This document shows, in pieces, positions 21,454 to 33,299 of a DNA stretch of 64,000 nucleotides. A model generated the notes under the pieces. It saw only the letters and a list, made by a program, of their open reading frames with translations, did no database searches and had not been told where the DNA came from. Source of the stretch: Cercis canadensis (Eukaryota > Streptophyta > Magnoliopsida > Fabales > Fabaceae); NCBI GenBank assembly GCA_003255065.1, contig QAOA01001066.1, positions 246,900 to 310,899 of the forward strand. The letters run 5' to 3'. The number at the start of each line of letters is the position of its first letter. The first letter of the stretch is position 1. Both the position numbers and the translations under genes were made by a program.

Positions 21454-24380
21454 CTACTGCTTCCTGCTTTTACCCTGTGCTGCAAGTTTAGCTGCAACAT
21501 GCTCTTCTGATAAAGGTAAATAGTATATCCGAGGAGTTGCTCTGGTTTTGCGAAAGAGATCATCCAAAGTGACAATAGGTGGGTCAACTTTCTCTGCAAC
21601 AGGGGGTGAAGATGGAAGCCGTTCTCTTACTGCTGGTGGGGCCTTTGACAACGATGGTGGAGGTGGGAGAGTATGTGGAACTGGAGGCTGCTCCCTGTGT
21701 TGCCGGGGGGAAGGCTCTGGTTGTGAGGTAGGTGGTGCAGAAGGAACTGCAGGGCCAGTACTGACAGAGGCAGCCTGAGTAGGAGCCTCCTCTGCCCTCA
21801 CTTTCACTTCTTGAGGATCAACAAACTCAGCAACTAGGAAACGCCCGCCATTTGGAGGCCATTGCAGATTATACACAGCATTCCGTGTCTTAGAGGCTTC
21901 TTCCACAGATGAGTACTAAATCACCAAGAAACCACCACTTAATACTTAAAAATATACAATGAACGCAGTACATCATCACAAAGAAACCACCAATTCTTAT
22001 GAATGCAATAACATCACAGGTGGACTTCACAATGGGACGAGAGAGAGAGAGAGGGAGAGAGAGAGTTGAGTCTTACAGTGACATAGCAATGGGTCTTGAT
22101 ATGGTCCATCCAGAAACTGATAACATTCCCTGTTTTACCTAAAAGCTCTTGTACTGCTTTCAAGGTAAAAGGACGGAGGAAACGATCAATTCTGAGGGAA
22201 TTAGTAGGGGACTTTGGTGATGGTGGAACTGCCAAAGGAAAGTTAAACTATTTAGACCTATGAAGCACAGACAGATATTCAGGATACCAGAAACATAAAC
22301 ACACGACAACAGAGCAAGATCCAGAACACAAGAACACATTAAGGCATACATAGAAATAAAATTGTGTAAAAGCATACAAGGTAAAATAGTGTACAGGGAA
22401 AAACCAAAAAACAGCAAGTAGTCAAACATGTGTTTAAAAAGTGTTCAAAGTAAGAATCTTTAAAAAATGCGTTGAAAAAATGTGGCAGACATGCTCTCAA
22501 AGTGTTTGAAACTGCCCAGAATTGTAATTTGAAACCGTCCAACATTGAAATTTAATATTTTCTATTCAAACAACGGAAATATGAGGCATTAGTTCTTGCA
22601 TATGTTTAGCCAGCACAACGCAATGAACATTTTCACACCAAATGGAAATACATGTCAAATTACCAATGCGTTCCTTGGGTCCTTCGTCAGTTGCTGAGGA
22701 ATCAGACCTAGAAAAGTTACGTTTCAGAGCAATTGGCTCATCCTTGGGTGTAGTAGCAGGAGTGAGACTAGTGCTTTGTGGACCTGGAACTTTCACATTT
22801 TCAGAATTCCACCTGCGTTGCCTTTTAGCAGGCTCAGTGTTCCCAACAGATACTTGATCTGTGACAAAATTTTCAAAACAATTCTGGACTTAGGAAAAGT
22901 GGATTAAAAAAAGAATAAAAAAGGTTGTTTCTCAGCATGTTGAGAAGCAACATCTATTGCAGATATTATTTTTTCCCCAGTTGAACACAAGGAAAATTAG
23001 CTTAGTGGGAAAAATGAATCTAATGAAAGGCAGACTACAGATCCGTATATAAAGCTTACCATTAAACTTTCTCTTTTCAGCAGGGATAACAGAGCGAATA
23101 ACATTATCTTCATGGGTATCACTTTTTCCTGCAGATAGACCATCTCCCACAACTTTAGTACCGCTTTCCTCCTTCACAATATTCACTTCACTACTGTCCC
23201 TCTTGTCTCTAAGTTCATCAACATTAAACTTAGAATCAAATTGCTTACTCTCCAGCAAATCCTCTTCCATGGAATCATCACCAGAACTTCTGTCCAAATT
23301 CAACTTTTCTGGATACCCAACATCTTCACTGCTATTGGTCTTGTTTAAGTCTGGACTAGTAATATTATTGCTACTGTTTTCTTCAACAGATGCCTTTTTT
23401 TCATGTTGCTCTCCAACATCCATTGAATGTGATTCACCAGAATCGGGTACAAAATTGCTGGATGATGGTTCCACCATCTCCGGCTTAACAATATTTTGTT
23501 CTAATTTGACATTATCAGCAATTATATTATCCTTTAGTTCATTCTTTTCATTAATTGACAGAGAATCAGTAGAAATAGAATCAGATTTTACTTGAGACCC
23601 TAAAATAGGGTTGACCTCAGATACCTGGTTTTCTGGAGCAGAAGAGTTGGGAATGGCATCCTCGTGCACTGGCTCCATGTCACACTCCTTCTGGGGCTTT
23701 GAATCCTCAGTCTCCAGCTGGGACTTTGACTCCTCATTATCCAGCTTCATTGCTGAATCCCCATTGTCTTTCCGGGTTTCTGTGCTATATGACTCCTGAC
23801 CACTGGCTACTACCTCTGTTAAGACACTCTCAGTGACCGTAATGCTGGCCTCCAAGGTAGAATTATGAACACTGAGCTCCTTCCCCACACTCACAGAATC
23901 TAAACCAGCAGGCAATTCGTTATCTCCAACTTCTAGATCCATGGCTGGCACACTATTATTGACTTCAGCTGCAATGGTAACATAGTCCAGATTGTCATTC
24001 TTGATACTGTCACTAACCACGGTCTCTGGAATCTTCTCAGCGTTTCCCCCTTCAATTGGTTCCACTATAGCAGTATTTTTCTTTTCAGCTGCATCAAATA
24101 TTTTGGCACCTCCCCCTCCAACTTCAGCATCTACTGTCACTGTTTGTGAATCTTTCAGTCCAACTACAGGTTGGGAATCACAGTCAAAACCATTAACCTC
24201 ATCCTTCTTGGCAGCCTCAGCAGCCTCCCTTTCAATGCGAAGGGCTTCATCCAAACGCTTGATTAAATCATCCTTCAAACCTTTGGTTGTTAGTTTTCTT
24301 CTCTTTAGCTCCTCTTTCAGTTCTGTAACCTTCCACTGATCAATGGGTCGATTCTCAAGAATTGGATATCTTGACGACAT
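21454..24380 (-). CDS. ACINUS: Plant Acinus (SAP domain, RRM, RSB motif)
   Basis: Coding exons 24380-23060, 22858-22664, 22228-22077 and 21915-21454 join in frame to 709 residues. Residues about 14-50 are a SAP domain (WKVTELKEELKRRKLTTKG). A long acidic, Ser/Glu-rich disordered part follows, to about 440. Residues about 515-590 form the Acinus-type RRM (RIDRFLRPFT, VISFWMDHIKTHCYVTYSS). A Pro-rich linker leads to the C-terminal RSB motif (TLDDLFRKTRATPRIYYLPL, 672 on), the part of Acinus that binds RNPS1/SR45 and SAP18 in the ASAP complex. Expected role: nuclear, exon-junction-associated splicing and transcription regulation. Arabidopsis At4g39680 is the match I recall. The start is the first ATG of the frame, giving MSSRYPILENRPID as in relatives. 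The neighbouring genes on the same strand are independent units. Confidence 0.93.
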
Positions 24381-25560
24381 TATATCCAAATACAAATCAC
24401 CTTCACAAACCTGGAGTCAGCAATTAAAACTGACACAATCAACTACAAAGAAACAAACAATAAATTAATTGAAAAAACATATAAACAACCAGCAGAAATA
24501 GACTAAGGCATAAATCAGAACAAACAAAGGACAAGGTTCAAGAATCTATAAATGGTTTTAGCAAAATGGGGAAGGCAATCATCATCCAGAGCATCTCATT
24601 AACCCAGTCTATACATGTCTACAAGTTGAAAAACATAATATCCCTCCTTCCGCAACTGCTGATAATGGATTAAAATAATATCCTCAATCACAAATCACAG
24701 TTAATAAACTACATAATCACGTGAACACAACAAAAACTGAAGAAGTCAAACAGGCAAGACAACAAAAAAAAAAAAGGACAGCATTTTTAAAGGAGACCAA
24801 AATGAATGAACTTTAAAGCCCTTCGAACAGTCTAATTCAACCTGATATCCAATCACAAAAACATTTTATATTAGACTTGCTTAAATTTCTTTACTTGATC
24901 ATATCTCAACAACATAGAGTAAATATCATAAGCAATAGAATCCATCTGTAAGAAATGCACTGAATGTTAAGCATGGAACAGCGCAGAAAAAGGTTAAGGG
25001 TAAACACACGCATAATATTGGGAAAAGTGAAAATCAAAATGGGTATAGAGCCAAGATTCGATAGGACCAAACAAATAATAAGGGAAAGAAAAAAGAAAGA
25101 GAAGAAAAATCACACGACCGAAAACTCTCAGTGCCCACTTCATAACGTCAAGATATGCTGATGCGTTTTCCTTAAAAATGATTACTAAATCCCAAAATCA
25201 GTAATCCTAGAAAACCAAGGGAAAAAAACCTGAATTCATCCACGCGTTTATCTAAACAGAGAATAGAAAATGAGATTCCAAGATCTTGAAAGAATTTTGG
25301 AATTACTTACAATTGATATTTTCTTCGGGGCGCGAAATCACAAAAGGCTCACACTTTGCTTATGGTATAGGAGTAGATATGTGAAACCCTAATTTCACAA
25401 CACAAAACCCACCATTAGAGAAGAAGAAACAGAGAAATCAGAAGAAACCGACGCATAAGCTAAGATTAGACTCCCCAAAACAAATGCTCTACTTCGCCCT
25501 AACACGTTTCATTTCCTGAAAACAGCGAAACAGAAAGTCTAAAACAAACAAAGCACCAAA
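24381..25560 (-). promoter_or_regulatory. Acinus 5' leader with a UTR intron
   Basis: A 3' splice site (ctccag|gtttgtgaag) at 24,410 lies 30 bases before the ATG. A good donor (caatt|gtaagt) lies at 25,311. This predicts a leader intron of 900 bp (24,411-25,310) and a first non-coding exon upstream to around 25,560. This is inferred from splice signals only. Confidence 0.5.
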
Positions 25561-27100
25561 AGCATAACAAAATCAAAAAAAGAACATTAGCAGCGATTTA
25601 TCGGAAGAACAGGAGAAGGGGAAATGACAAAAAGAAAGAGATTGGGTTATAGTTCTTCGTTTAACGTTTGGGAAATGAAACTGGTTATCTAGGGTTTTTT
25701 TTTTTTCCCCGGTTACGTTTTTTGTCACTGTTCCGAGAGTTATCGAGGGGTGAGAGGAACCCTGGCTGGCCTGAATGGGTCTCTTAGCGCAGAAGTGATA
25801 TGAAATTTTAGTTCTATCAAATGCCGAAAATACCCTTATATACACGTGGCAGCAATATGATCTCATGTGCTCGCCTAAACCGGGAATTAGATGGTAAAGT
25901 AAATTCTTTTGGGCTTCCTATTGATCCAATTTTTTATGCAATACGGCCCAACTTGGATATGATTGCTCGATCTCTTGGATGGGCAGGGCTGGGGCCCAGT
26001 CACAAGTAATGTTTTGTAGGACACATACGAGTACGAGATTAGGAGTTGTAGTGTCACAATGTGTTGCTGCTTACTAGCTCTCTGCCTAACAAAACTATAA
26101 AAGTGATCCAAAACAAGTCTACTTTGAGTTGGAAGAACCCAGTTCTTAATTTTTTTTTTCTTTAAAAAATAAGTATCCATTTGCGGTGGATCTTGGCTCT
26201 AGCTCTCTTCAAGAATCAATATTTTTTTAGAAATTTGCGAAGTATTATATATATTTTTGACATGATATATAATATTCTATTATACCATATAAGTATGTTA
26301 TACTATATTAATGTGACAAATATACGTAATTTTTATTAGATATAAATATAATTTATCTTAATTTTTCAAATAAACTTAAAAATAGTTGACTTTTATACAT
26401 GTCATTCACACATTTACTATTCTCATGTGATATGACATACTACATAAATACTAAAAATATCTAAAAAACCTCCTATAGAAATATTTAATCTGATCATTTA
26501 TTTTTAATAGTCAAAATTAATTAATTTTTACATCAATAATTTTTATGCTACTATATCAAAAAAAAAATATCATATACCTTCCTCATATATAGTAAAATCA
26601 CCTTATTTTTTTACACACGCACATAACTTGCACTGCCATCATTTAGAAAGTTCTTGATTTTCAAATTTGTTCCTCAATCATGATCTCCAAATATATATAT
26701 TCCTCGACAAGGTATGCGTCTAATGGCTGGTTGACTTTCGAAAACTGCCTTGGCGAAAATTCAAGAGATTTCATTAAAATTAGTAATTTCATACAAGAAA
26801 GCAAAAACTAAGATAAAAAAAAAAAAAACAGTTATGCCTTCAAAATCTGAAGAAAAGTGAAAAAAATTGTACGTACGGCTTACAATTCGCTGACTCAGTC
26901 AGAAATTCATATTTCAATAATTTATAAATAGTAACATCATGAGAGCCGATAATTATATGCAGCATGATATACTCTACTCATTTGTTGCTTGGTATAGATC
27001 TTCCCTGGTCCATGGTAAGTGATTCTGGATTGCTCACGCCTCCATATTACTTCCAATGTGGCAGTAGCATTGAGCAATGTCTTGCTTGGATATTTAATAT
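25561..27100. other. Intergenic region between Acinus and TSR3
   Basis: Contains the Acinus promoter (left), repeat copy 2 at 26,230-26,490, and the TSR3 3' UTR (right). No frame here shows a recognisable motif. Confidence 0.5.
26230..26490 (+). repeat. AT-rich dispersed repeat, copy 2 of 3
   Basis: Same family and strand as 1470-1710. This copy ends with aaatatctaaaaaacctcct; the inverted copy at 32,560 starts with ggaggtttcttaaatattt, its reverse complement. Confidence 0.6.
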
Positions 27101-30100
27101 CTACTCGCTTTCTTCATCACTTTCGATTAAGTTCAAATGATTCATGTTCTTTTCAAGAGGTGGGAGACCATCTTCAGAATCAGAACAGCTTTTGTCTTCA
27201 TTTCCAAGTGTTACAACTGTGTCCATGCGGCAGCAGAAAACGAAAAATGCCTTAGAAAATATTGCCAATATATTTCAGATATCTAGGTGACTGTCGTTTC
27301 TATATAATAAAATAAAAGATGAGATGCCATCCATGCATAGAGTACAGCGAAACAAAAGCATTAGAATCATATTTATGGCTTCATGTGAACCTTCTGAAGA
27401 AGAACCCGCATAAATATGACAAGACAACAACTTGCTGCCCAAGAGAAGATGTTACGCAATACGCACAGGGCACAGATAATTAAACTGAGGGCATGAGTGA
27501 GAGAAGACGGAGGAGCAACAGCCAACAGGTGAAGTTATGACCAGTGGGTTTGCATCACTAATCTCCATTCATTCTCTCATTTGAATCAATAAGTAGAGTC
27601 ACAGCATACCTTCACTATCTGGAGGAGGCCTTGGAATCTTACTTTGTTGCGACAGCCAAGCATTTTGAACAGAAATAATATCGACACTATTTTGACATTT
27701 GGAATAGGCCTTCAGCAACTCCCTGCATTGATTAATAATAATAGAAAAAAAATGAATATAGAAGAATTTTTTGAAATGTCACATGTAATTGAGCATCAAA
27801 TTAATATATTCTCAAATGTTTCATGGAGATGATATAAACGGAATGAATTTATATTGTCTCACAAATGCCTTGGAGTAATTTTACTTTCCCAGTTGCAAGG
27901 ATTGATCTCACAGGTTTAGAACTGGAATGTGTCTAAATTATGGGATAGCTGTTCATTGGTAGATGCATCCCAGGCCCTGCTTACAGCAAATTTCCATCTT
28001 AAACTCAACTCAAGAAGATAGAAAAATATGCTTAAGAAAGGAGGAAGAGACAGCTAGTATAGTTAAGGTTAAAATTGGGACAATTGCTTTAGAGTAAACT
28101 TACATTTACGTCCTTGAAAAATTCAAGATTTAACCAGATAGTCCTTGAAAGAACACTAATTATAAAATAATCCTCGAAATAACTTATATGTGTAACAAAA
28201 TAGTCCAATATTTGTTAAATTTTAAATCTTTCAAGGACTATTTTGTTATGCATATCAGTTTTTTCGATGACTATTTTGTAGTTAGTTTTCTTTTAAGGAC
28301 TATTTTGTTAAATTTTAAATCTTTCAGGGACGCAAATATAGGTTTACTCATTGCTTTATGATTAGGAATCCCAGAATTTCAAAGAAACCCAGAGGACTTA
28401 TGCAACTATCAACCTCCTTTTTCTCAGTTTAAGGGAATTTTGGATGGGCACTGGGGCTAAATTTATGTCATGCTGGCATTTTGAATTGTATGCCCTCATA
28501 CATCTCACATATAAGAAGTTAAAATAACAAAATAAAATAAACAAACTAAGCCATACCGATTCAGTGACGTAAAAGCATGACCCCATTTGAACTTGCCAAG
28601 CAACAAAGTCGCTGTTTCTTCTTCTCCACTGTAAAACCATTTTAAAGAATTATAACCATATAAAAGTATTAAGAAAACATCAGCAAATTATTCCTATATA
28701 AATAAAACTATCAAATTCTACAATAAGGCAAGTTCACAAAAACCAAGCATAATAGACAAATGACTCGGTATAACTGTAAATCTATCATGCTGAAAACTGC
28801 AAAGTATACAGCACTGTCATGAGTTAAGTGAATTTCTAAATTTTGACAGAGTACCAATTACTCCAACAGACAATGACTTCCAAGAAGCTAGGAGCTAGGA
28901 TGCATTACCTAAATTTCTGTTTCATATATGAATATCATTGGTAGTAGCATGACCAGTCATGCATCCCCATCACTAGTTAGCGTAATAGCAAATCAGACTA
29001 CATAACTATTCCTAACACAAAGTCCAGTAAGGAAACATTAACATTCGGCCAGGAGTGTTGAATGACCACTGAGAAAATACAAATAAGGATATCATCTCAT
29101 CACAGCTTTAGCAACCAGGGAAAGGACATCTGTTGCAAAAAAAGGAATAAGAAAGAAGCATTTTGGCACCATATTATTAAAGCAGCGGATAAGGCCTCTA
29201 CACAGGATAGCTCACATGGACGACCATAATTTACTGGATTTGCCGCTACAAGCCATGGTACTGCAATGTCAGGCAATGTTATCAGTGTATAAAGAAAGAA
29301 TATGAAATATGATATTTCCATTGCAATGCTAGTCCAAGCAGCCAAAAGGATAAATGCATCTAGAGCAGAGGAAACTTTAAATCATCATGGATAAATATGC
29401 TACTTGAGTCATGCACAGATATATTCATACACTACTGTACTACTGTACTTTAACAGATTATATGCATATAACCATGTAAACCCATTATTATTTAAGACAG
29501 AATTTGAGTTTATTCTTGAAGGAGCCTAATTTCATACAGAGACGAGGGGCAGTGCAGCGCAGCTTCACAAAAGGTACATCATCTAAGCGTGCCCATGAAC
29601 AATCCACAACAGCCAATCCTTTATTTTTTATTAAAGAATAATCTTCTCTTGACACACATTGTTTTCCAACGGGACTGCAAAATAGAAGTCCAATATACAA
29701 TAAGTGAACAAAGGAAGTTACTCACATATAGCTTTACAGTAACAAGAAAAGCTCTACAACTCTGTGTCATCTAACTCTATTGACATGTTATAAATATAAG
29801 ATAAAGTGCGTTCAGGCAAATGTGACATATTCTTCAGGCATATAATAACAACAAAAATAATCTACTGCTAGCTACCTTAGAACAATGCCCCCAAAACCAT
29901 TACTCACTCGCAACTCCTGCATAAAATTGTTCACAGTCAAGAATACTGGCATATTAAAATTCATGTTTAAATATTGCAATTACTCCTTCAAAGAATACTG
30001 AATTGACAGTATGCAGAAAATTTATCATTTTGCAAGTGGAGCAATCAGCTTATCACTTTGGAAGTCGTAAAGGCAACTGGTACCAAGTTACTTAACTACT

Positions 30101-31565
30101 GTCTACAGAAACTATGATATCTAGATGGACCATTATAGCAAGTAACTACCAATCTGCCACGGATTCAATTACTACTGGCAGTCCGAAACTCTAGAAGCCT
30201 TCTCATTTGTTAATTTAGGCAGAAGCTTCTCATCTTCACTTTTGTGCCACCAAAAGGCTTCCCTCCATTCATAATTTTTCAGAAAATTAAATTCTTCAAA
30301 CACCGTTCATCTTACTGCATTTTTCTATGTGGGTCAAGTATTTTCCATCTCGAATACTCTTCCTCTTTCCCAATATGTTTGATATATTGAAGAAGCTCTC
30401 ACTGTTAGTACTTAGTAGTAATCCATAAGTAGTTTCAAACATACCAATTAGGGATATTTGTATCAACTATGACCTTCCAACAGTCTACGACTAACTCTGA
30501 CCAGTGATTTTATTGCCCCCCAGCATCCAGAAGCACTTTGTATTTTAATTTCAGAACCGAATTATCTTAAAATGTGACATTTTATGTGTCAAAGAAAAAT
30601 CAATAATCCAATTATCGCAATTACATTCAGACATCCAATAAGTACGGAAATACAATAGAGATATATGTACATAGATACATATATAGCTACATATACAGGC
30701 TTATTTCCATACATGTGGATTTGTATGTATGCATCTAAGCATATGTGAAGAGTAATTAGAGAGTGAATAAGAAAGTAGATAAGCACTTACTTTTAACAAG
30801 CCGAATCTTGCAAGCTTGCGTCCTGTGCACCTTTTGATATCACATTGCCCAAAATCCTGAATCAACATCATAACTACCAATTACATCCAAATTTTGTAGT
30901 CAAATGAAATGTAAATATTATATCTCAATTCACTGGCAATATATATACAACTCAAATCATTTATACTACTAGGATTTGTACCACGCCACATTACAAAAAA
31001 AATGGGATTAGTATTTGAGTATACAAATAAAAATTCAAATGCTTAGCACAATGAAAAGCATGCACCCTTTGCCAGCGTCCTGTTTATCCAGTAAAAGAAT
31101 AATAGAAAACTTAAGGTTAGATGAAGAATAGTAATAATACGAATATATGCATACCCACATTGCAAGCTGTACTTTCGGGCCCGTCACCTCCTCCTCCTCG
31201 TCCCCAGCAGTTACTGCAGTCAAAAGTTTATCAGTCACCAAAATCACAATAAATTTCATAGAGCGGCAAATTAAACATCATTTATAAAACAATGAAGGGA
31301 ATCGAAACCAAAAAAAAAAAAAAAACACACAACTGGCACCTTGAAAGGAACTTTGAGATTCTTCTTCCCTGAAAAAAAGTATAGGGCGAAGTGAGACAAC
31401 CAAACCCAAGTGAAAGTTAAATTAAAAAAAAAAAAACAATTAAAAAGAAAAACGAAGTGGGTATAGATATTGAAAAGGGAATTACAGTATGAGTTGCTGG
31501 TCTCGACTGGATTGACCTCGATTGTAGCGATGATTTTTGAATCTCCTCTGTTTGTTATTACCCAT
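27101..31565 (-). CDS. TSR3: 18S rRNA aminocarboxypropyltransferase TSR3
   Basis: Ten exons on the minus strand join in frame to 267 residues: 31565-31486, 31368-31340, 31213-31155, 30856-30791, 29916-29876, 29674-29538, 29260-29170, 28628-28557, 27722-27610 and 27216-27101. The conserved TSR3/DUF367 core is complete: [20 protein letters not shown] (52-71), SPVGKQCVS (92-100), [17 protein letters not shown] (about 111-127), [20 protein letters not shown] (about 141-160) and [11 protein letters not shown]3 moves the aminocarboxypropyl group of S-adenosylmethionine to a hypermodified pseudouridine of 18S rRNA in late 40S maturation. The N-terminus is basic ([18 protein letters not shown]) and the tail acidic (ESDEESE). 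Exon 2 is only 29 nt and is needed to keep the frame. The start is the ATG whose frame runs through that microexon. Older annotations call the family RNase L inhibitor-related (At5g10070 from memory). Confidence 0.93.
28092..28349. mobile_element. MITE in TSR3 intron 8, 9-bp target-site duplication
   Basis: 258-bp element with ends GAGTAAACTTACATTTACG and, as the reverse complement of the right end, GAGTAAACCTATATTTGCG. The arms extend over about 100 bp with repeated phrases of the type caaaatagtccttgaaag. It is flanked by the perfect 9-mer ATTGCTTTA at 28083-28091 and 28350-28358. Mutator-type by TSD length; no transposase. Confidence 0.8.
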
Positions 31566-33299
31566 TTCTGCAAAACTGGGTGACCGGAAATTGGGTACGA
31601 TGACGGTGATTCGGTGGCTTTCAAGTTTCAGCAAACAGGTTTCTGGCAACGGCGCTTTGAGGCTAGTCGCTCATAAACACGGAGACCGATAATATTAATT
31701 AGATAGATTTTTTTCCTTTCAGAATATTTTTATATTTGAGATAATTATTGTTAACCGAGTCAAGTACTAATAAATAATTTTCATCTTTTTTAAGCTATAA
31801 ATAATTTTTTTAATGCATGACAAACAAAATTATTCTAAAATTATCTACTAAAAAAAGTTCAGAGAAAGACATATTTACTGTTAAAATTATAAAAAAATTA
31901 AAATTATTTTTTGCTTAGTCATTATATATTTTTAGTAGTTATTATGAATATATATATACAATGATCATTTTATTTTGTTGTTTATAATGATTATTAGTTA
32001 TTATGTGATTTTTGCTGGTCATTATTAACATTTTGTTTCTATATCTTGATAAGTAATTATCATATGCTCACGTAATTACTCACAATTACCATTAAAAAAC
32101 TATTGCATCTCTCATCTTATTTTTTTCTTTTTATTAAATTTCTTCACCATTAATCTAGATTGTTTAAATGGACCAAATTTTAAATTTATATGGTTTAAAT
32201 TAATTGCAGTGAAATGTGATGAGAAATTTTGGTGCAAGTTGCAAGAGTGGGAATCTCTAATCTATATTCAAGTATGAGGTATTGAGGTGTACCCAATTTT
32301 TTATTTTTTTTTGAATTAAGAGGTGTACCCAATTTATACTTTATATGCTCAATTATTTTACTCTATTTAGGAATGTAAATGATTAGAGATATTTTTAAGT
32401 TAATATTAGAGATATTTTAAATAAAATACAGATTACTCTTATAAAACTTACCAAACCTAGTTTTAATTTTTCGAGTTAAACATAAATTTTTTAAAATTAT
32501 CTCAATAAATATTTACCATTCACTTCTATTCATTAAAATCAAAGGTGAGTATGCCTTGGAGGTTTCTTAAATATTTTTTATATTTATGTAGTATGTCATA
32601 CTATATGAGATTAGTCAATATGAGAATAACATATATACAAATTAACTATTTTTAAATTTATTTAAAAAAATAAAATAAATTATATTTATATTTAATAAAA
32701 TATAAAAATTACATATGATTGTCACGTCAATGTCAGTGTAGTATGACAGACTTATATAATATCATAGAATTTCCGATAAATATTACGAGTATAATAACAT
32801 ATACATCCTCACACTAACAATACTATTTGTAAATTGCTCGAACTCACTTTTATTAAACTACAGAATTTTAGATTAATCAAAGCTATTTTTTCAAGTAATC
32901 ACCTCGCCGGACTCGATTACCTACTACCGCCCGGTCTCCATTCACATTCTTAAAATTGCAGAAACATCCCTGGATTTTAGATAAACTAGAGCGTTGCCCC
33001 CAAACCACGCTTGTTTGTAGTCAGTCGTATAGCAGAGCATCGCATGTTTCCCTCTCAGACACCTTCCTTGGACCACGGCAAATAGCTTCTTCACGGAGAT
33101 CATCCATTTGCCGAGGACTTGTTGATCTACGACGAGCAAACCCGCCCTTTTCAAATAACTAGTTTCACGGGTGAAAACTGTAAGGAAAATCAGTTTCACT
33201 GTTGTTTCCTTCTAGTTCAGTCTTTTCCACAAACACCTTGTAGCAAATTTTATCCTTGCTGAGTTTCAATCTCTCAGAGGTGCATAATAGCTCACTGCA
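31566..33299. promoter_or_regulatory. Shared upstream region of TSR3 and MIC60 (head-to-head)
   Basis: 1.7 kb between the two divergent start codons. It contains repeat copy 3 (32,560-32,800). The part from about 32,890 to 33,299 is richer in GC and likely holds the MIC60 leader. No TATA box could be assigned with confidence. Confidence 0.4.
32560..32800 (-). repeat. AT-rich dispersed repeat, copy 3 of 3 (inverted)
   Basis: Reverse complement of the family at 1470 and 26,230: starts ggaggtttcttaaatattt, passes ctatttttaaatttattt, and ends near atataatatcatagaatttc. Confidence 0.6.

Noticed and set aside
23203-24339. Ser-rich plus-strand frames
   Set aside because: Antisense shadows of the acidic Acinus exon 1; codon pattern explained by the real gene.
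24381-24395. Longer Acinus N-terminus starting at 24395
   Set aside because: The codon there is TTG, not ATG; the first ATG gives the N-terminus seen in relatives.
13694-31565. The three minus-strand RNA-related genes as a functional cluster or operon
   Set aside because: Each has its own introns, leader and kilobase-scale spacing; plants do not normally co-transcribe such genes, and the adjacency is explained by inherited gene order.
31566-31624. Alternative TSR3 start in the other frame of exon 1
   Set aside because: Begins with TTG and fits only if the 29-nt exon is skipped; the ATG at 31565 plus the microexon gives the expected basic N-terminus.
32942-33199. 85-codon minus-strand frame upstream of MIC60
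   Set aside because: No recognised motif, lies in the likely MIC60 leader region.
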